DNA from: Sedimenticola sp.
GTDB taxonomy: Bacteria; Pseudomonadota; Gammaproteobacteria; Chromatiales; Chromatiaceae
Assembly (NCBI GenBank): GCA_026983675.1
Contig: JALSTP010000196.1
Location: 1 to 32,808 of the forward strand
Length of the DNA: 32,808 bases
Reading direction: 5' to 3'
Numbering within the stretch: the first letter of the stretch is position 1; each line of letters opens with the position of its first letter. Below are positions 16,067 to 24,000 of the stretch, one piece after another. Below the pieces are notes generated by a model, which did not search any database, was not told the origin of the DNA, and saw only the letters and a program-made list of their open reading frames with translations. The position numbers and the translations under genes were made by a program.

Positions 16067-17326
16067 ATGCCTCGTTACGACATCGCCGATATCTCGTTGT
16101 CCGCCCCCGGCCGGCGCCGGATCGACTGGGCATGGGACGAAATGCCGGTGCTGCGTCGGCTGTATGCCCAGTTCGACAGAGACAAACCGTTGCGGGATGT
16201 CCGTATTTCAGGTTGCCTGCACATCACCACCGAGACCGCCAACCTGGCCCGCGTGCTTCAAGCGGGCGGGGCGGAGGTCGTCCTCTGCGCGAGCAACCCC
16301 TTGAGTACTCAGGACGATGTGGCGGCGGCCCTTGTCCGGCATTTCGGCATCCCTGTATTTGCCCGGCATGGCGAGGACACGGAGACATATTACAGGCATA
16401 TACAGGCCGCCCTGGATCATCGTCCCCAGATTACCCTCGATGATGGCGCCGATCTGGTCAGCGAGATGCACAAGACCCGTCCGGAATTACTGGAGGGTGT
16501 CTTGGGCGGTACCGAGGAGACCACCACCGGTGTGATACGCCTGCGGGCAATGGCGGCGGATGGGGCCCTGCATTATCCCATCGTGGCGGTGAACGACGCC
16601 TACACCAAACATCTGTTCGACAACCGCTATGGCACCGGTCAGAGCGCGTTGGATGGCGTGATCCGCGCCACCAATATTCTGCTGGCGGGACGCACCTTCA
16701 CCGTGGTGGGTTATGGCTGGTGCGGTCGAGGGCTTGCCCTGCGCGCGAAGGGCCACGGAGCCCATGTGGTCGTCACTGAGGTTGATCCGGTGCGGGCGCT
16801 GGAGGCGGCCATGGACGGCTACCGGGTAATGCCCCTGAAGGAGGCAGCGGCCATCTCGGATTTCATTGTCACCGTGACGGGGGACAAACATGTGGTGGAT
16901 CGCGTCCATTTTGATGTCATGAAAGACGGGTGTGTCCTCGCCAACGCCGGCCACTTCAATGTCGAGATCAACATTCCTGCGCTGCACGCGATGTCCGTGG
17001 AGACGGCACGGCCCCGTCCAAGTGTGGAGGAGTACCGGCTGGAGGATGGCCGACGTATCCGGCTGCTGGCCGAAGGCCGGCTGGTCAACCTTGCCGCAGC
17101 GGAGGGTCATCCGGCGGCGGTCATGGACATGAGTTTCTCGAACCAAGCCCTGAGTGTCGTTCACATCCGCCGCGACGGGAAGAGGATGGCGCCGGCCGTC
17201 CACCCTGTGCCCACCGGGATCGATCATCGGGTGGCGGCGCTGAAACTCTCCGCTCTGGGGATGGCCATCGACTCGCTGACGCCAGAGCAGGAGCGCTATC
17301 TCCATTCTTGGCAGGAGGGCACTTGA
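16067..17326 (+). CDS. ahcY: Adenosylhomocysteinase, short (archaeal/Thermotoga-like) type
   Basis: The enzyme splits S-adenosylhomocysteine to adenosine and homocysteine using bound NAD, clearing the product of methyltransferases. The product has 419 residues. Visible active-site pieces are [30 protein letters not shown] and [12 protein letters not shown]; the NAD fold carries [10 protein letters not shown] (about 218-227). It ends YLHSWQEGT and lacks the KPDHYRY-type end and the central insert of the longer bacterial/eukaryotic enzyme, so it belongs to the shorter subfamily. Some members of this subfamily prefer S-inosylhomocysteine, which cannot be settled from sequence by eye. A decayed HAD gene follows directly. 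Confidence 0.92.
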   Translation: MPRYDIADISLSAPGRRRIDWAWDEMPVLRRLYAQFDRDKPLRDVRISGCLHITTETANLARVLQAGGAEVVLCASNPLSTQDDVAAALVRHFGIPVFARHGEDTETYYRHIQAALDHRPQITLDDGADLVSEMHKTRPELLEGVLGGTEETTTGVIRLRAMAADGALHYPIVAVNDAYTKHLFDNRYGTGQSALDGVIRATNILLAGRTFTVVGYGWCGRGLALRAKGHGAHVVVTEVDPVRALEAAMDGYRVMPLKEAAAISDFIVTVTGDKHVVDRVHFDVMKDGCVLANAGHFNVEINIPALHAMSVETARPRPSVEEYRLEDGRRIRLLAEGRLVNLAAAEGHPAAVMDMSFSNQALSVVHIRRDGKRMAPAVHPVPTGIDHRVAALKLSALGMAIDSLTPEQERYLHSWQEGT

Positions 17327-17342
17327 ATGGCGTCCCATTCGC

Positions 17343-17700
17343 GTGCCACTGTTGGATTTCGGTGGGGTGATCGCGGAAGAAGGCTTCGCCGAGGGAATGG
17401 GCGCCTTGGCGGGGGAACGGGGACTGGATCCGGAATCTCTGCTCGCGGTGGCTATGGCTGCGGTGTACGACCCAGGGTACGGTGGGCAAGGGCAGTGAAG
17501 CGGAGTTCTGGGACCTGTTGCGGCATCGGACCGGATTGAAGGGAGGGGATGCGGCCTTGCGCCAGTACGTCCTTCCCCGCTTCGGCATCCGGCCTGGAAT
17601 GGTTGTGTTGGTGGACGCGCGGCAACACTATATGGGGCATCGCTGCGCGAGCGACTGGCTGCGCTCCTACCGCTCCCGGGGTGATGTGGGCGTTGGATAA
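17343..17700 (+). pseudogene. Decayed HAD-superfamily hydrolase gene
   Basis: The first frame (from GTG 17343) reads VPLLDFGGVIAEEGFAEGMG and continues to VYDPGYGGQGQ before a stop at 17496-17498. The motif DFGGV is the HAD motif I region. In the next frame the text resumes as TVGKGSEAEFWDLLRHRTGL, then LPRFGIRPGMVVLVDA, and reaches ASDWLRSY, which resembles the SDQTDWL region of HAD subfamily IA with residues missing. A frameshift near 17475-17482 therefore splits the gene, and the second half also appears damaged and too short. It sits immediately after ahcY and converges on the next gene, overlapping its 3' end by 34 bases. Confidence 0.65.
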
Positions 17701-18686
17701 CGCAACGGACCCGCGTCCATTTCCGGCGTCGGTCTAGCCGCCTGCGGCATCTTCTCCAGTTCCAGGTCGCAGACGTGTGGGTGTGTTTCCGGCACCTCGG
17801 CCTGATAGAGGGTGATGGGCAGCACGACCGGATTGGGCCAATCGCCCGCCAGAAATCCGGCCAGCCAGCGGCGCCGCTCTTCCTCGCTCTTGACGCACAA
17901 GAGGGCCTCCACCTGATGGACCACGACCCCGCCTTTTTCAGAGAGGGTCTGAAGGACCGATGAAAGCTGCTCCAATCCGATCCGATCGGCATCCTCACCA
18001 AGGTCGCTCATGAACGCGCGTTGGAAATCGAACAACGCCAGATCGAGCCGCTCCGCCATCGTGGCCACGTGTTCCGGCTGAAAGCGGGGAAAGAGCACGA
18101 TGTGTCCACCTTGCAAGCCTTGGGCCTCAAAGTGTTTGGTCACGCGGTCTAACCAACGGTCGGAATGGGCGGGTGCATGGCCGGGGGTGGACGTCGAGGG
18201 TGGTGGCGCTTGCCGGTGGAGCGGCACATGCGCCATGACGGCGTTCAACTCGTCTGCCGAAAAGAGTTGTTCCACCAGCGGAAACAGCCGTTCCTCTTCT
18301 GTCAACGTATGCTGTTTCAGCACCTCGGCGAATTGGGCCAAATCCTCCTTTGCCGTTTTCGGCGTCATCGACTCCACCAGGGTCCGCAACAGGCCGTGTT
18401 CCTGGCCGAGCGCGATGCAGAGATCCCGATGTTCCGGATGGCGCTGAAGCAAAGGTCCCAGGATCGTCTGTTCTTCATGCTGAAGGTGGGTCTCCATCTC
18501 CCGGTCATTGTATTCCCGGACACGTTCGATACCCTCGTTCAGCGCTGCGTCGTCGCCCTCGGCGGCGATTCTGGCCAGTTCGTCCGCAAATCGGATACAG
18601 GTTTCGTGCTCATGCGTCAGCTTCTGCAACTCCGCACATCGGGGGCTGGAGAAGATGTTTCCGTCGTCCGAATGGTGGCTTTTCAT
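17667..18686 (-). CDS. Hemerythrin-domain protein with unknown C-terminal domain
   Basis: The product has 339 residues and no signal peptide or membrane helix. Residues about 15-150 form a four-helix hemerythrin HHE-type domain, with histidines and acidic ligands in THEHETCIRF, ETHLQHEEQTILGP, GQEHGLL and KQHTLTEEERLFP. Such domains bind di-iron and sense or carry oxygen, NO or iron. A proline-rich linker (about 160-180) leads to a second domain of about 120 residues with two hydrophobic strands, GGVVVHQVEALL and NPVVLPITLYQAEVP, separated by an amphipathic helix. I do not recognise it; the strand layout recalls an NTPase core, but no Walker A is visible. AGGAG lies 6 bases before the ATG. 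Confidence 0.78.
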   Translation of the reverse strand: MKSHHSDDGNIFSSPRCAELQKLTHEHETCIRFADELARIAAEGDDAALNEGIERVREYNDREMETHLQHEEQTILGPLLQRHPEHRDLCIALGQEHGLLRTLVESMTPKTAKEDLAQFAEVLKQHTLTEEERLFPLVEQLFSADELNAVMAHVPLHRQAPPPSTSTPGHAPAHSDRWLDRVTKHFEAQGLQGGHIVLFPRFQPEHVATMAERLDLALFDFQRAFMSDLGEDADRIGLEQLSSVLQTLSEKGGVVVHQVEALLCVKSEEERRRWLAGFLAGDWPNPVVLPITLYQAEVPETHPHVCDLELEKMPQAARPTPEMDAGPLRYPTPTSPRER

Positions 18687-18714
18687 GGCGCGCTCCTGGA
18701 TTTTCTATCGGTTG

Positions 18715-18744
18715 ACCCGCATTTCTCACCGGATTGGCAAGCCC
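18715..18744 (+). repeat. Short dispersed repeat, copy 2
   Basis: Matches 15125-15154 at 25 of 30 bases, in the same orientation. It lies between the hemerythrin gene start and the family A repeat. Nothing else was recognised between 18687 and 18750 apart from the ribosome site of the leftward gene. Confidence 0.4.
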
Positions 18745-18750
18745 TTGCCT

Positions 18751-18953
18751 GGGAGTCTGTCGGATTTATTAACCCGGCAATAATATATATCGCATTCAGG
18801 GCTTCAGGCAGGCGCCGGAACAAGGCGCAGTGCGGCGGTCCATTTTTCCTCGCTTTTTCGTTGCGTAGGCCCACTATGCGCCTCAAAATCGAGAAAAACC
18901 GGCCTCGCCTTCCCACCATGCTCGCGATGATCATCTAAACCCGACAGGCCCCT
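18751..18953 (+). mobile_element. Family A repeat, copy 2, with inserted family B arm
   Basis: The unit is about 203 bases with imperfect terminal inverted repeats: 18751-18768 and 18936-18953 pair at 14 of 18 positions. Bases 18835-18868 match the window start (reverse strand, one mismatch). A further imperfect palindrome spans about 18838-18903, with TTTTTC and GAAAAA arms. Bases 18768-18832 are nearly identical to the left arm of the family B element at 27745-27809, so this copy is a mosaic. It encodes nothing. Together with flanks it occupies most of the 373-base gap between 18687 and 19059; 18954-19059 shows nothing I recognise. Confidence 0.6.
18768..18832 (+). repeat. Family B left arm fragment
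   Basis: These 65 bases match 27745-27809 with two mismatches. They begin at the same ATTAACCCGGCAA tip that borders the full family B element and end at CGCAGTG, after which the two loci differ. Only the left arm is present: no right tip (TTGCCGGGTTAA) follows. The fragment starts exactly where the family A tip ends, so it looks like a precise junction formed by recombination or a truncated insertion. Confidence 0.7.
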
Positions 18954-19059
18954 ACGGTGAAGAATACGGGTTGGCAAGTTCCAGATGAGTGTTGCAGATC
19001 GGTGGCCCCGGTGCAAAGGAATCCCTTTCATCGTGGTCGCTGCTCGTTTCATGTGTGTC

Positions 19060-20387
19060 TTATGGTTCGCCGTAGAACCCGGCTGGCAGCAAGCTGGTGA
19101 CGAGCATCACGGCATTGATGTCGAGGTGATCCCGCCAGGTGGTAGCGCTTTGATGGTCCGGATCGAGCCAATAGTTTTCGAGCTCCTCGGCAAGGGGTTG
19201 CCGGCGGGCCAGGTGGGCAAGGAAAGGATTCGCCGGTGCGGGCAGCGTCCCGGCTGTCTGCTGCACCCAGGCTTGCAAGAGGGTGCATCCATGGAGGCCA
19301 ATGGCGAGTCCCAGTTCCCGGAAAGGAAGCCGGTCGTGGGCCGGGTAGGCGGCCTCCCCGCTGTCGATGAAGTGTTGCAGGCCGAGGCTAGCCCGGATTA
19401 TTCATGAAATCGCTCGCGCCCTTGCTTGATCCTTGTCCACACAGGGAATTTTCCTTCCTCGGCAATACAGCCCGTATTCCACTCGGTCGGAAAATTCCCT
19501 GTGCAGACAATTCTCTGCGCAATCATCGCGGCGATTCATGAATAATCCGGGCTAGCGGCCTGCAGGGCGGCGGGCAGGAGTTCCGGATGATCGGCCGCAC
19601 CAGTGAGTAACAGGCGTCCGTGGAGGACGGTATCCATCAGTAACCCGCCGATGCCGAGAGGATCCGTGGTGGCAAGGGCGCCTTGTGCGAGCATCTGCCA
19701 AGCCTCGTCGATCTCTCGGCGTAGCGGCTTGGTTTCGGTGTCAAAGCGCTTGGCAAGGGTGCTGAGTTCGTGATAGACGACCCAGGCGTCGAGGGCGTCG
19801 TGTTGGCCCATGGAGGGGACGAGGGGCCGGGTGAGATCGATGCTCATCTTCCAGTAGAGCCGGGGGCGCCTGTCCCCCGTGCGGTGGCAGAAGGCGCGGT
19901 GCGCAGTTCGGGCGAGTTCGATGCCCCAGTGCACGTATCGGGGATCTCCGCTCGTCTCCGCGGCACGCGCAAGGGCATGCATCCACTTGGTCAGATAGTG
20001 GAAATACTGGCCATCGCGCTCCCACTCCAGTTGGGCGTCGAAAGGGGCATCGGGTGGCCGCTCGTCCAGGGCCTTTCCAATGCGCAGGCCGCCGAGGGTG
20101 GGGTGCTCTCGTGCGGTCTCTTCGTCAAGGCCGCTGAGACGGGGACTGTCAGGCGTGCCGGGACGGGAACGTCCGAGGACGTCGTGTACCTGATCGATGA
20201 GATCAAGGGCGAGCTGCCGCCACGAGGTATCCTTTTCAGCCTCGGCCAGCCCCAACAGGTTGCAGACGGCAAAGGCATCGGTCCAGAGGTAACGCGAGGG
20301 AGGGCGGGAAGGGTCCGTGAGCCCCGTGCGCTGGCAGAAAGAGGTCATCATCGTCTCGGCGGTCCGCATCTCTTCCGGCGTGATCAT
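19060..20387 (-). pseudogene. Unknown protein gene split by a MITE (third gene of agmatine operon)
   Basis: The gene starts at MITPEEMRTAETMM, with its ATG overlapping the aguB stop (ATGA). It reads for 279 codons to LLPAALQAAS, then enters the family C element and stops after PDYS. Beyond the element the same protein continues as LGLQHFIDSGEAAYPAHDRL to a stop at 19060. Removing 164 bases (19388-19551, one CTAG plus the core) gives 1164 bases, exactly 388 codons in frame, hence 387 residues. I do not recognise the family. Segments such as RYLWTDAFAVCNLLGL and LTKWMHALARAAETSGDPRY suggest an all-helical alpha/alpha-barrel-like protein. The 5' part could still give a truncated product. Confidence 0.85.
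19388..19555 (-). mobile_element. Family C MITE-like element, copy 2 (gene-disrupting)
   Basis: A 160-base core (19392-19551) lies between CTAG at 19388-19391 and CTAG at 19552-19555, as expected for a 4-base target duplication. The ends are perfect 17-base inverted repeats (CCCGGATTATTCATGAA and its complement). An internal 15-base perfect inverted repeat, CACAGGGAATTTTCC with GGAAAATTCCCTGTG, lets it fold on itself. The orientation is opposite to copy 1, with 155/160 identity. No coding capacity. The element's end adds the residues PDYS and a stop codon to the gene it interrupts. The source transposase is not in the window; CTAG targets fit IS5-type (YTAR) or other 4-base-duplicating families. 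Confidence 0.9.
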
Positions 20388-21277
20388 GTTTTTCCACCAT
20401 CCAGGTAACGTGTCATCAGGTTGGCGTAGGCATCGGTGCGTCGATCCCTGAAGAAGGGCCATATGCGGCGCACCTGTTCGGCCCGGTCGAGGTCGATATG
20501 GACGGTGAGCAGGGCGTCTTGGTCAGTGGGGGCCTCGCCCAGCATTTCCCCCTGGGGACCACAGGCGAAGGAGCCGCCCCAGAATGCGATAGTACCGTCG
20601 TCTTCTCGCTCCACACCCACCCGGTTACAAGCGAGCAAGGGCAGGCTGTTGGCGATGGCGTGGCCGCGTTGCACTGTCCGCCAGGCGTCGAATTGGCGGC
20701 CACGCTCGGCGGCGTCGTCCAAAGAATCCCAGCCGATGGCGGTGGGATAGATCAGCAGATCCGCCCCGGCCAGGGCCATGAGACGTGCGGCCTCCGGAAA
20801 CCACTGGTCCCAGCAGACGAGCACTCCGAGCCGTCCCACCGTGGTGTCCACGGGCCGGAAACCCAGATCGCCGGGGGCGAAATAGAATTTTTCGTGGTAG
20901 CCGGGGTCGTCCGGGATATGCATCTTGCGGTAACGGCCGGCCAGCCGGCCGTCGGTGTCCAGCACCACCGCGGTATTGTGGTAGAGTCCCGGCGCCCGGC
21001 GTTCGAACACGGAGCCAACGATGACGATGCCAAGCGCCTTTGCGACGCTGGAGAGGCGTTCAGTGGTGGGACCCGGGACCGGCTCGGCAAGGTCGAAGCG
21101 GGCCGGATCCTCTCGCTGGCAGAAGTAGGGGGTATTGTGCAGCTCCTCCAGGACCGCCAGCCGGGCGCCCGCTTCCGCTGCCTTGTGTATCTGTTCGATA
21201 CATGCATCCAGATTCCGTGCCGGGGCGTCGGTCACGGCCCGTTGGATCAGCGCGACGGTGAGCGGGTGTCTGGACAC
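20384..21277 (-). CDS. aguB: N-carbamoylputrescine amidase
   Basis: The enzyme hydrolyses N-carbamoylputrescine to putrescine, CO2 and ammonia, the second step after agmatine deiminase. The product has 297 residues of the nitrilase superfamily. The catalytic triad is visible: Glu in LAVLEELHNTPYF, Lys in RYRKMHIPDDPGYHEKFYF, and Cys in LGVLVCWDQWFPEAARLM. The HIPDDPGYHEKFYFAPGD segment is typical of AguB rather than other nitrilases. The GTG start has GGAG 6 bases upstream. It follows aguA on the same strand (gap 34 bases) and overlaps the next gene by ATGA. Confidence 0.94.
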   Translation of the reverse strand: MSRHPLTVALIQRAVTDAPARNLDACIEQIHKAAEAGARLAVLEELHNTPYFCQREDPARFDLAEPVPGPTTERLSSVAKALGIVIVGSVFERRAPGLYHNTAVVLDTDGRLAGRYRKMHIPDDPGYHEKFYFAPGDLGFRPVDTTVGRLGVLVCWDQWFPEAARLMALAGADLLIYPTAIGWDSLDDAAERGRQFDAWRTVQRGHAIANSLPLLACNRVGVEREDDGTIAFWGGSFACGPQGEMLGEAPTDQDALLTVHIDLDRAEQVRRIWPFFRDRRTDAYANLMTRYLDGGKT

Positions 21278-21311
21278 AGCGGGCTCCGGTGGTATGCAGG
21301 TACCCCCTATT

Positions 21312-22337
21312 TCACACCAGTTGGAGGCCGTGGGGCAACGTCATGACAGCACAATGGATACCGCCCCTTTGGCGGACAAGTTCTCGGCCGTTGACGGGCA
21401 GGATGCGCCGGTGCGGGAAGCAGGCGCCAAGCGTCTGGAGGGCCTCGGCATCCTGGGGAACATCGTACTTGGGCATCAATACCGCGTCGTCGAGTATCAG
21501 GAAGTTAGCGTAGCTGGCGGGAAGGGTGCGGCCCTCTTCGTCGTGCAAGGGGGTGGGAGAGGGCAGCGGGGTGAGTCGGTAGGGTTGCCCTGTTGCCGTC
21601 CGCCAGCATTGCAGTTGTTCTTTCAATGCGGTCAATGCGGCATGATCGGGATGGTCCGGGTCATGGCAGGCCACGAAACAGAGGTGGTCGGGCGCGACGA
21701 ACCGGACCAGGGTGTCCACGTGGCCGTCGGTGTCGTCTCCCGTCAGTGGAGGGATATCGAGCCATAACAGGCGATCGATGCCCAACCAGCGGCGCAACAG
21801 CTCTTCCATCTCGTGGCCCGTGAGTCCAGGATTGCGGAGAGGGTCGATAAGGGTGGGACGATTGGCAATCAAGGTGCCCTGACCGTCGCCCTCGATCGCG
21901 CCGCCTTCGAGTACCCGGCTCACGTGCCGGCAGGGGGTCTGGCCAAAGGCGCCGGCCTCGCATAGACGGGCGGTCACTTGGTCGTCCCGTTCCCCCGGAT
22001 ATTTGCCGCCCCAGGCATTGAAGCGGAAATCGAGGATGACGGGCCGGCCATCCTCGAGCACGGTGATGGGACCGTAGTCACGGACCCAGGTATCGTCGGT
22101 TTCGACGATGCGCAGAAAAAGGGGATGGGGCGGGGTTCCAAACGTTGCCGACAACGCTGCCCGCTGAGCGGCATCGTGGCAGACCACCAGCAGCGCCTCG
22201 TGCTGAAGAATGTGGTGCGCCAACTCCAGGTAGGTCTTTTCGATGGCGGAAAGGCGCGGCCCCCAGTCGCTCTCCGGATGGGGCCAGGCCAGCATGGCCG
22301 CCGCCTGGCGCTCCCATTCGGCGGGGAAGCGGCGCAT
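21312..22337 (-). CDS. aguA: Agmatine deiminase
   Basis: AguA converts agmatine to N-carbamoylputrescine and ammonia in the cytoplasm. The product has 341 residues of the peptidyl-arginine deiminase-like (guanidino-modifying) family. Family pieces include LAWPHPESDW, ETDDTWVRDYGPI, FNAWGGKYP, VLEGGAIEGDGQGTL, DDTDGHVDTLVRF, and the catalytic cysteine in GGIHCAVMTLPHG near the C-terminus. Putrescine made this way serves as a polyamine; the window has no arginine decarboxylase, so agmatine must come from elsewhere. The gene lies 9 bases after a BamE-like gene on the same strand. Confidence 0.95.
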   Translation of the reverse strand: MRRFPAEWERQAAAMLAWPHPESDWGPRLSAIEKTYLELAHHILQHEALLVVCHDAAQRAALSATFGTPPHPLFLRIVETDDTWVRDYGPITVLEDGRPVILDFRFNAWGGKYPGERDDQVTARLCEAGAFGQTPCRHVSRVLEGGAIEGDGQGTLIANRPTLIDPLRNPGLTGHEMEELLRRWLGIDRLLWLDIPPLTGDDTDGHVDTLVRFVAPDHLCFVACHDPDHPDHAALTALKEQLQCWRTATGQPYRLTPLPSPTPLHDEEGRTLPASYANFLILDDAVLMPKYDVPQDAEALQTLGACFPHRRILPVNGRELVRQRGGIHCAVMTLPHGLQLV

Positions 22338-22346
22338 TCCGACGGG

Positions 22347-22646
22347 TCAGGGCCGAGGATGGACCACCGACTCGAGCACGTATTGATGCTCGAAATAGAC
22401 GGTGTATTTCGGGTAGACCCAACGGGTGATGGGCGGCTCGCCCACCGGAGGAATCTCTTGGCCGGGGTTGCCGAAATGGCGGCGCACCTGGTCCATGGTC
22501 ATACCGCGCCGGGGACGGGGAATCCCCTGTGCATTGTTGGGCGGGGCCTGCTGAATGGCTTGCAGCAGCAGGACGTCGGCGGATGTGGTGAAAGGCATGG
22601 CGGCAAGCAGTAAGAGCGGGGCCAAAAGGGCGGTAAGGCGTTTCAT
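22347..22646 (-). CDS. Small secreted SmpA/BamE-like domain protein
   Basis: The product has 99 residues. It opens with a signal peptide, MKRLTALLAPLLLLAAMPF, cleaved near TSA-DV. The mature part contains PRRGMTMDQVRRHFGNPGQE and ITRWVYPKYTVYFEHQYVL. This helix-then-beta layout (a short M-x-x-V-x-x-x-x-G-x-P segment followed by W-x-Y strands) is seen in SmpA/OmlA/BamE-fold domains. There is no lipobox cysteine, so it is probably free in the periplasm. It is the first gene of the leftward agu operon and divergent from lolC. A role with the downstream enzymes is not evident. Confidence 0.7.
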   Translation of the reverse strand: MKRLTALLAPLLLLAAMPFTTSADVLLLQAIQQAPPNNAQGIPRPRRGMTMDQVRRHFGNPGQEIPPVGEPPITRWVYPKYTVYFEHQYVLESVVHPRP

Positions 22647-22752
22647 TCTTGAGTGACTCCGTAGGTCCAGTTCTCGACAAAATATAGCACTCTTGCGTAA
22701 CTATAGAAATATGCAAGGTCTTTCGAGCACATTTGTGGTTTAATTGGCGGCC

Positions 22753-24000
22753 ATGTACAGACCTTTCGAACTCTTTGTCGGCCTGCGTTATACCCGTGCC
22801 CGGCGGCGCAACCACTTCATCTCCTTCATCTCCTTGATCTCCACATTGGGGATTGCGCTGGGGGTGGTGGCGCTGATCGTGGTGCTGTCGGTGATGAACG
22901 GTTTTCACAAGGAGGTCCGCGATCGGATTCTGGGGATGACGGCGCATGCGACCATCGCCGCGGTGGACGGCGGCCTGGCCGACTGGCGCAATGTGGAGAA
23001 GGCGGCGCGCGACAATCCCCATGTGGTTGGTGAAGCGCCCTATGTGGAGGGCCAGGGCATGCTGGTCAACGGCGATCACGTCAGCGGTGCGTTGCTCAGG
23101 GGGATCTTGCCTTCGGAAGAAGGGAAGGTGTCGGATGTGGGAGGCGCCATGCGCGCGGGGCGTATCGATGATCTGAAACCGGGAGAGTATGGCATCATCC
23201 TTGGGAGCGAACTCGCGGCCGTGCTCGGCCTGGGGCCGGGGGACAAGGTGACGGTGGTGACACCCCGCATCACGGTATCCCCGGCGGGCATCATGCCCCG
23301 GTTGAAGCGCTTTACGGTCACCGGGATCTTTCAGGTTGGCATGGGGGAATACGATCGCGGTGTGGCGCTCATCCATCTGAAAGACGCGGCCAAATTGATG
23401 CGTCTGGGCAACCGCGTGACCGGGGTGCGGCTGAAGTTGGACGACCTGTTCAACGCCCCGCGTATCGCACGTGATTTGGCGGTGTCGCTGGGGGGCTACT
23501 ATCGGGTCAGGGATTGGACCCAGTATCACCGGAATTTCTTCGCCGCGCTGCACATGGAAAAGCGCATGATGTCGATCATCCTTTTTCTGATCGTGGCGGT
23601 AGCGGCGTTCAACATCGTTTCCACCCTGGTGATGATGGTGACCGACAAGCAGAGTGACATCGCCATCATGCGCACCCTGGGGGCCTCGCCGGGGAGCGTC
23701 ATGTCGATCTTCATCGTCCAGGGCGCGGCCATCGGCGTGATCGGTACAGTGGCCGGCGTGGTGATGGGGGTGTTGCTGGCCCTCAATCTGGAGGGCGTGG
23801 TCGGATGGGTGGAGCGCACCTTCCATGTGGAATTTCTCGACCCGAACATCTACTACATCAGCGAGCTGCCGTCGGACATCCATTGGGGCGACGTGGGGGT
23901 GATCGCCATCAGCGCCTTTCTCATCACCCTGCTGGCGACCCTCTATCCGGCGTGGCGGGCGTCTCGGGTGCAGCCGGCGGAGGCGTTGCGGTATGAGTGA
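22753..24000 (+). CDS. lolC: LolC/LolE, lipoprotein-releasing ABC permease
   Basis: This inner-membrane protein works with LolD to release outer-membrane lipoproteins to LolA. I start at [20 protein letters not shown]; a TTG 9 bases upstream is an alternative, and neither has a strong ribosome site. The product has 415 residues: one N-terminal helix (about 27-47, with the family stretch [20 protein letters not shown]), a large periplasmic domain (about 50-265), and a FtsX-type three-helix C-terminus ending [18 protein letters not shown]. Only one LolC/E gene precedes lolD; a lolE partner is not in the window, so it may be a LolF-type homodimer or have a distant partner. Confidence 0.93.
   Translation: MYRPFELFVGLRYTRARRRNHFISFISLISTLGIALGVVALIVVLSVMNGFHKEVRDRILGMTAHATIAAVDGGLADWRNVEKAARDNPHVVGEAPYVEGQGMLVNGDHVSGALLRGILPSEEGKVSDVGGAMRAGRIDDLKPGEYGIILGSELAAVLGLGPGDKVTVVTPRITVSPAGIMPRLKRFTVTGIFQVGMGEYDRGVALIHLKDAAKLMRLGNRVTGVRLKLDDLFNAPRIARDLAVSLGGYYRVRDWTQYHRNFFAALHMEKRMMSIILFLIVAVAAFNIVSTLVMMVTDKQSDIAIMRTLGASPGSVMSIFIVQGAAIGVIGTVAGVVMGVLLALNLEGVVGWVERTFHVEFLDPNIYYISELPSDIHWGDVGVIAISAFLITLLATLYPAWRASRVQPAEALRYE

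Noticed and set aside
16487-18001. 504-residue open frame on the minus strand opposite ahcY
   Set aside because: Arg/Ser/Pro-rich shadow overlapping both ahcY and the hemerythrin gene; no motif.
18985-19407. 140-residue plus-strand frame ending SPDYS
   Set aside because: It is opposite the downstream part of the split agu-operon gene and gains its stop from the family C end; no independent coding evidence.
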